44,728 nt of DNA, taken from positions 176,180 through 220,907 of the forward strand of contig NZ_HF952018.1 in the NCBI RefSeq assembly GCF_000430995.1, in the 5' to 3' direction. Shown piece by piece: positions 9,412 through 16,347 of the stretch. Origin of the DNA: Thermobrachium celere DSM 8682. Its GTDB lineage: Bacteria > Bacillota > Clostridia > Clostridiales > Caloramatoraceae. The position numbers and the translations under genes are program-made. How positions within the stretch are numbered: the stretch's first letter is position 1; each line of letters begins with the position of its first letter. The notes under the pieces are model-generated. The model was not told the origin of the DNA, searched no databases, and saw only the letters and a program-made list of their open reading frames with translations.

Positions 9412-9447
9412 ATGGGAGATGGGCCTTATAGTAGTATATTAAAATAG
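9412..9447 (+). CDS. possible 11-residue ORF upstream of corA
   Basis: ATG 9412 is preceded at ideal distance by AAAGAGGTG (9396-9404) and encodes MGDGPYSSILK before TAG. The first bases (ATGGGAGAT) equal those of the gene starting at 8269, so this may be the stub of a deleted duplicate. Its position directly before a hairpin and corA also suits a leader peptide. It is too short to prove as coding; the strong ribosome binding site is the only support. Confidence 0.3.
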   Translation: MGDGPYSSILK

Positions 9448-9448
9448 A

Positions 9449-9482
9449 CCACAAGGGTGCACGATTTTCTGCACCCTTGTGG
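9449..9482 (+). repeat. strong hairpin between the short ORF and corA
   Basis: A perfect 13-bp inverted repeat (9449-9461 with 9470-9482, loop CGATTTTC) begins 2 bases after the short ORF's stop. It ends 21 bases before the corA start and is followed by GTGCGG, not a T-run, so it is not a canonical intrinsic terminator. It may act as an attenuation, pausing or processing structure in the corA 5' leader. Confidence 0.6.
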
Positions 9483-9503
9483 GTGCGGAAAGGAGTGCAT
9501 AGG

Positions 9504-10439
9504 ATGATAAAGATTTATAGGACATTAGAAAATGAAAAAACTGTAGAAGTAGAAACAATAGAAAAAGGATGTTGGATTAATATAACAGATCCAACAGATA
9601 CAGAACTTGAATATGTATCACAAAAAACTGGTATAATGGTTGAATTTTTAAAATCAGCACTAGACGAAGAAGAAAGCTCACGTCTAGAAATTGAAGAGGA
9701 CCAATATCTATTTATATTTGATATTCCATTTATTGATGTTGAGAATAAAAAATTAAACTACTATACTATACCACTAGGTATTGTTTTAAACAACGACTTT
9801 ATAGTTACAATATGCCTAGAAGAAAATAAGATACTTGAAGACTTTGTAAAGGGGAAGATTAAAAGCTTCTATACATATAAAAAATCAAGGTTTATTCTTC
9901 AGATACTATATAGAATATCAACCTATTATCTAAATTATCTAAAGCAGATAGATAAAACAAGCTCAGTTATAGAGGCAAGACTTCATAGATCAATGAAGAA
10001 TAAGGAACTTATACAGCTTCTAGAACTAGAGAAGAGTCTTGTTTACTTTTCTACTTCACTTAAGGCAAATGAAATAACTCTTGAAAAAATGTTAAAGCTT
10101 GAGATGATAAATAAATATCCTGAAGATCAGGATGTTCTTGAAGATGTTATTATTGAAAATAAGCAGGCAATAGAGATGGCAAATATATATAGTAACATTT
10201 TAAGTGGTACGATGGATGCCTTTGCATCAATTATCTCTAACAATCTAAATATAGTTATGAAATTTTTGGCCTCAATAACTATTGTAATATCTATCCCATC
10301 AGTCTTTGCAGGACTTTGGGGAATGAACGTACCTGTTCCTTTTGCAGAAAATCCATTTGGATTTTATATAGTTCTTTTGATAACTGCTGTGGCAACAGGT
10401 GCTGCAACATATTATCTAGCCAAAAAAGATATGTTTTAA
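9504..10439 (+). CDS. corA: CorA-family divalent metal ion transporter
   Basis: The start is ATG 9504, behind GAAAGGAG; upstream in-frame starts would lie in the hairpin. The 312-residue protein follows the CorA plan: a long cytoplasmic alpha/beta N-terminal domain, the long stalk helix (around residues 190-245), then two C-terminal membrane helices (FLASITIVISIPSVFAGL and FGFYIVLLITAVATGAATYYLA). The loop between them begins with the hallmark GMN tripeptide (WGMNVPVP). It is a pentameric channel of the inner membrane, normally for Mg2+, with Co2+ and Ni2+ also carried by members. WGMNVP replaces the classic YGMNF, as is common in Firmicute CorA proteins. The gene stands alone between a hairpin leader and its own terminator. 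Confidence 0.9.
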   Translation: MIKIYRTLENEKTVEVETIEKGCWINITDPTDTELEYVSQKTGIMVEFLKSALDEEESSRLEIEEDQYLFIFDIPFIDVENKKLNYYTIPLGIVLNNDFIVTICLEENKILEDFVKGKIKSFYTYKKSRFILQILYRISTYYLNYLKQIDKTSSVIEARLHRSMKNKELIQLLELEKSLVYFSTSLKANEITLEKMLKLEMINKYPEDQDVLEDVIIENKQAIEMANIYSNILSGTMDAFASIISNNLNIVMKFLASITIVISIPSVFAGLWGMNVPVPFAENPFGFYIVLLITAVATGAATYYLAKKDMF

Positions 10440-10470
10440 AAGCTGCTTATTGCAGCTTTTTGTTTTATTT
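10438..10470 (+). terminator. intrinsic terminator of corA
   Basis: AAAAGCTGC (10438-10446) pairs with GCAGCTTTT (10452-10460) around a 5-base loop, followed by TGTTTTATTT. It overlaps the corA stop codon. Confidence 0.85.
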
Positions 10471-10498
10471 TTGTTTAAATTGTAGAAAAGTTTATAAT
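10471..10498 (+). promoter_or_regulatory. sigma-A-type promoter of the GGDEF/HD-GYP gene
   Basis: TTGTTT (10471-10476), a 16-base spacer and TATAAT (10493-10498). The predicted start of transcription (about 10505) leaves no room for a ribosome binding site before the ATG at 10513, which supports ATG 10543 as the real start. Confidence 0.6.
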
Positions 10499-10542
10499 AA
10501 TTTAGTATAATAATGAAAAATATTCTGCAGAAGAGGGTTGTT

Positions 10543-12594
10543 ATGGCAAAAAAGAGAGCGGTAATTGGACACTTAGTACTTGTTATGTTTGTTTTTGCAG
10601 CATTTTTAATTAGTTCAATGTATTATAAACACAGATATTTTATAAATGTAGTTAACTCTATACAAAGTATAATATATATCATTGCATCATTAATGTGCTA
10701 TAAAAAATACAGAGATACTAAGGCTAGATATTTTTTAAATCTAATGATGTTTTTAATGTTCTCTCTAATGGGAGATTTGTTATATGTGTTTTATGGAAAA
10801 AGGGTTTATGATTTATTTTATGTAGTTGCATATATCAATGTTTTTCTTGCTCTAGATAAGCTATATAAAAGTCTTTATCTTTTTAAATTTAACAAATCAA
10901 TTGTGCTAGATACCTTAGTTGTTTGTTATATAACTATATATACTTTATTATTATATTCTTCAAACAATATAATTAAGGAATTTACATTTGACATAGTTTA
11001 TGTTATATTTGACATTCTGCTGTTATTTTATATTGTTATGAACTTATTAAAGATGACATCTTCTGTGAAAATTAGAAGGCATGTAATGTATATATTATCA
11101 GCATTAATGTTTTATTTTGTTGCAGATTTAATATATTTTATAGTTGATAATGAAATAAAAAATCTATATACATCATTTGCAGATATTTTGTATATACATA
11201 CAGGGCTTTATGTTATATTTAGCATTATTTTGCTTAAGAAAACTGATTTATATGATACTATAGTATCCCTGATAAAATCTTCCTTAAAGACAAAGAGTCT
11301 AGAGATTTATTTTGCATGGATTTATAGTATATTGCTTTTAGTATTTGTTATTTCTTTTACTGTAATTAATAGCAATGAATTAAATTTAACTTTTAATGAC
11401 ATAGGAGTGTATATTATCATTTTCTCTATTATGCTCTTTAGAATGTTTTCAAACATAATGTATATTACTGCCAATGTAAAAAGGTATGACGATGAAAATA
11501 CATTTGATGTTTTAACCAAATTTTACAAGAGAGAAAAACTAACTGATATAATTAATAAAATCAATAGATTTAAAAGTAGAGCATATCCAATTACACTGCT
11601 TATGATAGATATTGACGAAATGCAGGTATACAATTCAATATTTGGCATAGAGGCTGGTAACTTAAGAATTAAATTGGTTGCAGACTATATAAATAAATAT
11701 TTTGGCGATGATGGAATATGTATAAGGTATGGAGGAGATGAATTTTTAATTATTCTACTTAATAAAAATGAAGATGTGGTAAATGAAAGGTTAAAGCAGT
11801 TTGAAATATATGTAGAAGAGCAAAATAAATATGTTCAAAACAAAATTAATTTAACATACTATAGCTTAACATTTGAAGAAGTATCAGATTTAGAAAAGGC
11901 ATTATATTCTTTAGAAATGAGTCTAACTAGAAGAAGACTTTCTAAAAAGAAGATTGTAAATGAAATGATTGAAGAGAAGAATAGACAGCAAATAGAGGAA
12001 CAGCAGATAGAGGTTTTAAAGAGTTTTCTAAAGATAGTTCAATTGAAGGATAGCTATACAGAGGGACACAGTACTAGAGTTGCAGAATATGCAGCGCTTA
12101 TTGCTAAATACATGAAGTTAAGTGACTATGAAATTAAAAAAATATATACAGCAGGAGTTTTACATGACATAGGAAAAGTGTTAATACCAACTGAAATATT
12201 AAATAAAAATGGACCTTTAAATGAAGAGGAAAAGAATATTATGTCCAAACACCCTGTTTACGGATACGAAATAGTATCCTCACTAAACATACTTAAGGAA
12301 GTTGCACCACTTATTAAATATCATCATGAAAGGTACAGTATTGGTGAAAATGGGCATTCAGGATATCCAAATGAAAAACATGGTGAGGATATACCTATAG
12401 GAGCAAGAATACTTGCTGTTGCAGATAGTTTTGATGCAATGATAACTGATAGGCCATATCGAAAGGGTATGCCAATTGAAAAAGCAGTAAATATTTTAAG
12501 AGAAGAAGCAGGAAAACAGTTTGATCCACAAATTGTAAACATTTTTACAAGCATGGTAGAGCATGAGATGAAAATGTATAAAAAAAATATATAA
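10543..12594 (+). CDS. membrane-bound GGDEF and HD-GYP cyclic-di-GMP enzyme
   Basis: The start is ATG 10543 with AAGAGGG five bases upstream; an earlier ATG at 10513 has no ribosome binding site. 683 residues. The first 320 or so form 8-9 hydrophobic helices, a membrane sensor region I cannot name. A GGDEF domain follows, with an intact YGGDEF (residues 396-401) and the substrate-site DIDEMQVYNSIFG. Then comes a charged helix (KKKIVNEMIEEKNRQQIEEQQ) and a full HD-GYP domain: HDIGK (541-545), HPVYGYEI, KYHHERY, GHSGYP and RILAVADSFDAM. GGDEF makes c-di-GMP and HD-GYP hydrolyses it, so the net activity cannot be told from sequence. A c-di-GMP-I riboswitch at 33.7 kb gives a possible local target. 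Confidence 0.9.
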   Translation: MAKKRAVIGHLVLVMFVFAAFLISSMYYKHRYFINVVNSIQSIIYIIASLMCYKKYRDTKARYFLNLMMFLMFSLMGDLLYVFYGKRVYDLFYVVAYINVFLALDKLYKSLYLFKFNKSIVLDTLVVCYITIYTLLLYSSNNIIKEFTFDIVYVIFDILLLFYIVMNLLKMTSSVKIRRHVMYILSALMFYFVADLIYFIVDNEIKNLYTSFADILYIHTGLYVIFSIILLKKTDLYDTIVSLIKSSLKTKSLEIYFAWIYSILLLVFVISFTVINSNELNLTFNDIGVYIIIFSIMLFRMFSNIMYITANVKRYDDENTFDVLTKFYKREKLTDIINKINRFKSRAYPITLLMIDIDEMQVYNSIFGIEAGNLRIKLVADYINKYFGDDGICIRYGGDEFLIILLNKNEDVVNERLKQFEIYVEEQNKYVQNKINLTYYSLTFEEVSDLEKALYSLEMSLTRRRLSKKKIVNEMIEEKNRQQIEEQQIEVLKSFLKIVQLKDSYTEGHSTRVAEYAALIAKYMKLSDYEIKKIYTAGVLHDIGKVLIPTEILNKNGPLNEEEKNIMSKHPVYGYEIVSSLNILKEVAPLIKYHHERYSIGENGHSGYPNEKHGEDIPIGARILAVADSFDAMITDRPYRKGMPIEKAVNILREEAGKQFDPQIVNIFTSMVEHEMKMYKKNI

Positions 12595-12623
12595 AAAGAG
12601 CCTTTTTAGGCTGTTAAAAAAGT

Positions 12624-12666
12624 ACCCCCATAAAAGAGTTAAAGAATTCTTTTATGGGGGTTTTTT
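12624..12666 (+). terminator. intrinsic terminator after the GGDEF/HD-GYP gene
   Basis: A 14-bp perfect stem (12624-12637 with 12648-12661) with a CCCCC/GGGGG base is followed by six T. A weaker AGCC/GGCT hairpin lies just upstream at about 12598-12612. Confidence 0.9.
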
Positions 12667-12878
12667 ATTTGAACATTAATCGTATTAATATAACAACACA
12701 TAGAAAAATTTAAATTTTTTATTATTTTATATTTGAAAATTAAGTTTTTTCGTTTAAATCAATTTAAAACTGATATATAACAGTTTAAGGTATTTTAAAA
12801 TTATTGTAACAAAGATTGAAAATAAGGCTTATATGTGATATATTACTGTAGTCAAAGTGTTATGTACATATACATCAA

Positions 12879-12896
12879 TTGTTAAAAATATAACAA
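12879..12896. promoter_or_regulatory. Rex-type operator upstream of the hydrogenase operon
   Basis: TTGTTAA-AAAT-ATAACAA matches the Rex consensus TTGTTAA-N4-TTAACAA at 13 of the 14 defined positions. Rex is the NADH/NAD+-responsive repressor of fermentation and hydrogenase genes in Clostridia; high NADH releases it. The site is 28 bases upstream of the best promoter for hydC, inside a 404-base gene-free region (12667-13070) that is otherwise AT-rich. No rex gene is in the window. Confidence 0.65.
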
Positions 12897-12923
12897 ACTA
12901 CAAACCTTTTACAAATTATTACA

Positions 12924-12952
12924 TTGATTTACATAATGTTTTAGTTTACAAT
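12924..12952 (+). promoter_or_regulatory. likely sigma-A promoter of the hyd operon
   Basis: TTGATT (12924-12929), a 17-base spacer and TACAAT (12947-12952). A second, weaker pair (TTTACA at 12908-12913 and CATAAT at 12932-12937, spacer 18) overlaps it. Transcription would begin near 12959, giving a 5' UTR of about 110 bases. Confidence 0.5.
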
Positions 12953-12988
12953 TAAATTGTTTGAAAATTCTTTATAAACTAAGTTGCA

Positions 12989-13020
12989 AATTGGTTAATG
13001 AAAAATTTCATTAACCAATT
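12989..13020. repeat. 15-bp perfect palindrome in the hyd operon 5' UTR
   Basis: The arms 12989-13003 and 13006-13020 are exact complements around two A. No T-run follows, so it is not a terminator. Its place near the predicted 5' end of the transcript suits either a DNA operator or a 5' stem that protects an abundant mRNA. The half-site TTGGTTAATG resembles, but does not match, the Rex half-site. Confidence 0.7.
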
Positions 13021-13070
13021 AAATATAATTAAGTATGCCATAAAAATAACAAGCAAGGGGTGTGAATTTA

Positions 13071-13565
13071 ATGAGTCAACAACATTGCTGCTGTGGCGGA
13101 AATCAAGTTGATGAAAGATTAGAAAAGATCATGAAGGTAATTGAAGAGCACAAAACAGTAAAGGGAGGATTAATTCCTGTACTACACGAAATACAAGACA
13201 CATATGGTTATCTTCCAGAGGATATATTAAAGATTGTTTCAAGAGAACTAGATATCCCAATGGCTGAAATATTTGGTGTAGCTTCCTTCTATTCATATTT
13301 CTCACTTGAACCAAAGGGAGAACATATAATAAGAGTTTGTCTTGGAACAGCATGCTATGTTAAGGGAGCACAAGGTTTAATAGATAGACTATGTAAAGAA
13401 CTAAATGTAGAAGTAGGTAAAACTACTGCAGATGGTAAGTTTACATTAGAGGCTACAAGATGTTTAGGTGCGTGTGGACTTGCACCAGTTATGGTTATAG
13501 GTGAGAAGGTATATGGAAGAGTTACTCCAGAAGATATTCCAAACATTTTAAAAGAATATAAGTAA
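13071..13565 (+). CDS. hydC: electron-bifurcating [FeFe] hydrogenase subunit HydC (NuoE-like)
   Basis: The start is ATG 13071, ten bases after AAGGGG; an in-frame GTG at 13062 is too close to it. 164 residues with the NuoE plan: an N-terminal helical bundle (residues 15-75) and a thioredoxin-fold [2Fe-2S] domain with ligands C90, C95, C131 and C135 (VCLGTACYVKG and RCLGACGLAP). A CCCGG cluster at residues 6-10 is an extra. In HydABC this subunit supports electron flow near the flavin of HydB. It opens the operon hydC, ATPase, [2Fe-2S] protein, hydB, hydA, all tightly spaced. Codon use favours AAG for Lys and CCA for Pro, as in abundant proteins of AT-rich Clostridia. Confidence 0.92.
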   Translation: MSQQHCCCGGNQVDERLEKIMKVIEEHKTVKGGLIPVLHEIQDTYGYLPEDILKIVSRELDIPMAEIFGVASFYSYFSLEPKGEHIIRVCLGTACYVKGAQGLIDRLCKELNVEVGKTTADGKFTLEATRCLGACGLAPVMVIGEKVYGRVTPEDIPNILKEYK

Positions 13566-13574
13566 GGAGATATT

Positions 13575-14123
13575 ATGAGGGAACTTTCTCTTCATATAAT
13601 GGATATAATTGAAAACTCTATTAATGCAGATGCAACACTCATTGAACTTTATATTGAAGAGGATACGTCTAAAAATATCTTTATCATTAAGATAAAGGAT
13701 AATGGTAGAGGTATTGATGAAGAGATGTTAAAAAACATAACAGATCCCTTTGTAACATCAAGAACAACAAGAAGGGTTGGGTTAGGTCTTTCGTTGTTTG
13801 AAAGTACATGTTTAAGATGTAACGGAAACCTAAAGGTTTATTCTAAGGTAAATGTAGGAACTGAAGTTGTGGCGACTATGGAACATGATAATATAGATAG
13901 GCCACCGCTTGGTAAAATAGAAGAGACAGTTGTTTCTGTTCTTCTTAATCCTAAAATTGATTTGGTTTATGAACACATATATAATGGCAAAAAATTTATT
14001 CTAGACTCAAGAGAAATAAAAAAAATACTTGGCAGTGATGAAATTAATAGCCCAGAGGTTTTATTGTGGATAAAGGATTTTATTAAGGAAAATTTAAATG
14101 AAATAAGTGGAGGTGCCTTCTAA
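13575..14123 (+). CDS. GHKL-type ATPase encoded inside the hyd operon
   Basis: 182 residues, ATG 13575 behind AAGGAGA, 9 bases after hydC and overlapping the next gene by one base (TAATG). The N-terminal 115 residues form a histidine-kinase-like ATP-binding fold: N-box IIENSINADA, G1 box KDNGRGIDEEML, and G2-like VGLGLSLFESTC. There is no HisKA dimerisation helix, phospho-accepting His or sensor domain, so it is not a normal sensor kinase. The C-terminal 65 residues are unassigned. Homologous ATPase genes between hydC and hydB are known in several thermophilic Clostridia, but the role is unestablished. It could be a regulatory kinase resembling anti-sigma factors, or an assembly factor. Confidence 0.85.
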   Translation: MRELSLHIMDIIENSINADATLIELYIEEDTSKNIFIIKIKDNGRGIDEEMLKNITDPFVTSRTTRRVGLGLSLFESTCLRCNGNLKVYSKVNVGTEVVATMEHDNIDRPPLGKIEETVVSVLLNPKIDLVYEHIYNGKKFILDSREIKKILGSDEINSPEVLLWIKDFIKENLNEISGGAF

Positions 14124-14524
14124 TGAAAACACTACAAGAATTAGAAGAAATTAGAAAAAGGACCCTAGATAGAGTAAATCAAAGAAAGGATAGAACAACA
14201 ACAAGAATAGTTGTTGGTATGGCAACATGCGGTATAGCAGCAGGAGCAAGACCAGTTCTTCTTGCAATTATGGAAGAGGTTGAAAAGCTAGGTCTTACTG
14301 ATGTTGTAGTTGCTCAAACTGGATGTATCGGTCTTTGTAAGATGGAACCAATTGTTGAGGTTATAAAGCCAGGTGAAGAAAAGGTTACTTATGTTAAGAT
14401 GGATGCAGAAAAGGCAAGAAGAATAGTAAGAGAACATGTTAAGGACGGAAAAGTTGTTGAGGAATACACAATGCACGTAATTCAAGGAAAGATACTAAAT
14501 GACTATAAAGTAGAAAAAGAGTGA
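14123..14524 (+). CDS. small [2Fe-2S] thioredoxin-like protein of the hyd operon
   Basis: 133 residues with the thioredoxin-like ferredoxin fold seen in NuoE and in the N-terminus of HydB. Cysteines C36 (MATCGIAAGA), C68 and C72 (GCIGLC) sit where three cluster ligands are expected. The usual fourth ligand, two or three residues before C36 in HydC, is Gly here, so the cluster would have three Cys or an unusual ligand. In some four-subunit clostridial hydrogenases the equivalent protein is called HydD. It overlaps the ATPase stop by one base and lies 14 bases before hydB, so it is very likely co-translated with the hydrogenase. A structural electron-carrier role is inference. Confidence 0.85.
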   Translation: MKTLQELEEIRKRTLDRVNQRKDRTTTRIVVGMATCGIAAGARPVLLAIMEEVEKLGLTDVVVAQTGCIGLCKMEPIVEVIKPGEEKVTYVKMDAEKARRIVREHVKDGKVVEEYTMHVIQGKILNDYKVEKE

Positions 14525-14538
14525 TTGGAGGGAAAAGC

Positions 14539-16332
14539 ATGGCTTTCTATCGTTCACAGGTTTTAGTTTGCGGTGGTACAGGATGTACATCATCAGATTC
14601 AATGAAGATTTTAGAAAAGTTTAAGGAAGAAGTTAAAAAGCACAACATAGAAAATGAAATAGAAATAGTAAGAACTGGATGTTTTGGTCTTTGTGAGTTA
14701 GGTCCTGTAGTTATTGTTTACCCAGAAGGAGCTTTTTATTCAAGAGTAAAGGTTGAAGATGTAGAAGAGATAGTTGCAGAACACTTAGTTAAGGGTAGAC
14801 CTGTTACAAGACTTCTATACACTGAAACAGTAGAAGAAGGAAGAATTAAATCTCTAAATGAAACAGGATTCTATAAAAAGCAAGAGAGAATTGCACTTAG
14901 AAACTGTGGGGTTATTGACCCAGAGAACATAGATGAATACATCGCTTTTGATGGATACAAGGCTCTTGCAAAGGTTTTAACTACAATGACTCCAGAACAA
15001 GTAATAGAGGAAGTTAAAAAGTCAGGCCTAAGAGGTAGAGGAGGCGGTGGTTTCCCAACAGGATTAAAGTGGGAGCTTACTGCTAAGTCAAAGGCAGATC
15101 AAAAATATGTTGTATGTAATGCAGACGAAGGAGACCCAGGTGCCTTCATGGATAGATCAATACTTGAAGGAGACCCACATTCAGTATTAGAGGCAATGGC
15201 AATTGCAGGATATGCAATTGGTGCTAACCAAGGATACATCTACGTTAGAGCAGAGTATCCAATAGCTGTTCAAAGATTAAAGGTTGCTATAAAGCAAGCA
15301 AGAGAATATGGACTACTTGGAAAGAATATATTTGGAACAGACTTTAGCTTTGATATAGAAATAAGACTTGGTGCAGGTGCATTCGTATGTGGTGAAGAAA
15401 CTGCACTTATGAACTCAATTGAAGGTAGACGTGGTATGCCAAATCCAAAGCCACCATTCCCAGCACAATCAGGACTTTGGGGTAAACCAACATTAATTAA
15501 TAACGTTGAAACTTACGCAAATATCCCTCCAATCATTGTAAGAGGTGGAGAATGGTTTGCTTCAAAGGGAACAGAAAAGAGCAAAGGAACAAAGGTATTT
15601 GCACTTGGTGGAAAGATTACAAACACAGGACTTGTTGAAGTTCCAATGGGTATAACTCTAAGAGAAGTTATATATGAAATAGGTGGAGGAATTCCAAACG
15701 GAAAGAAGTTCAAGGCTGTTCAAACAGGAGGACCATCAGGTGGATGTTTAACAGCAGAACACCTAGATACTCCAATTGAATACGATACTTTAACTGCACT
15801 TGGCTCAATGATGGGTTCAGGTGGTATGATTGTAATGGACGAAGATACTTGTATGGTTGACGTTGCAAGATTCTACCTTGACTTTACAAGAGATGAGTCA
15901 TGCGGTAAGTGTACTCCATGTAGAATAGGTACAAAGAGAATGCTTGAAATACTAGACAGAATAGTTGAAGGAAAGGGTACTTTAGAAGACCTAGACAAGC
16001 TTGAAGAATTAGGAAAGCAAATAAAGGCTGCTTCACTATGTGGACTTGGACAAACAGCACCAAACCCTGTTTTATCAACACTTAAGCACTTTAGAGATGA
16101 ATATGTTGCTCACGTTGTGGACAAGAAGTGTCCAGCTGGAGTATGCCAAGCACTTCTACAATACACAATTATTGAAGAAAAGTGTAAGGGATGTGGACTA
16201 TGTGCAAGACAATGTCCAGTAAATGCAATTTCAGGACAAGTTAAGAGTCCATTTAAGATAGATCAAGATAAGTGTATTAAGTGTGGTGCATGTATAGACA
16301 AGTGTCCATTCAAGGCAATAGTTAAGAAATAG
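14539..16332 (+). CDS. hydB: electron-bifurcating [FeFe] hydrogenase subunit HydB (NuoF-like, NADH/FMN)
   Basis: The start is ATG 14539 behind TTGGAGGG; an in-frame GTG at 14521 precedes that site. 597 residues in order: a [2Fe-2S] domain with C11, C16, C48 and C52; the FMN/NAD(H)-binding NuoF core with GRGGGGFPTGLKW (residues 166-178) and CNADEGDPGAFMDR; a SLBB-type segment; the 4Fe-4S site ESCGKCTPCRIG; and a C-terminal double ferredoxin (CKGCGLCARQC and CIKCGACIDKC). The extra C-terminal ferredoxin domains are typical of HydB from bifurcating enzymes rather than complex I. It oxidises NADH on FMN and passes electrons to HydA. It ends 15 bases before hydA. Confidence 0.95.
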   Translation: MAFYRSQVLVCGGTGCTSSDSMKILEKFKEEVKKHNIENEIEIVRTGCFGLCELGPVVIVYPEGAFYSRVKVEDVEEIVAEHLVKGRPVTRLLYTETVEEGRIKSLNETGFYKKQERIALRNCGVIDPENIDEYIAFDGYKALAKVLTTMTPEQVIEEVKKSGLRGRGGGGFPTGLKWELTAKSKADQKYVVCNADEGDPGAFMDRSILEGDPHSVLEAMAIAGYAIGANQGYIYVRAEYPIAVQRLKVAIKQAREYGLLGKNIFGTDFSFDIEIRLGAGAFVCGEETALMNSIEGRRGMPNPKPPFPAQSGLWGKPTLINNVETYANIPPIIVRGGEWFASKGTEKSKGTKVFALGGKITNTGLVEVPMGITLREVIYEIGGGIPNGKKFKAVQTGGPSGGCLTAEHLDTPIEYDTLTALGSMMGSGGMIVMDEDTCMVDVARFYLDFTRDESCGKCTPCRIGTKRMLEILDRIVEGKGTLEDLDKLEELGKQIKAASLCGLGQTAPNPVLSTLKHFRDEYVAHVVDKKCPAGVCQALLQYTIIEEKCKGCGLCARQCPVNAISGQVKSPFKIDQDKCIKCGACIDKCPFKAIVKK

Positions 16333-16347
16333 GAGGTACATGGAACT

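Noticed and set aside
10316-10510. Reading frame overlapping the end of corA
   Set aside because: Out of frame with corA, it runs through the terminator and promoter and has no domain.
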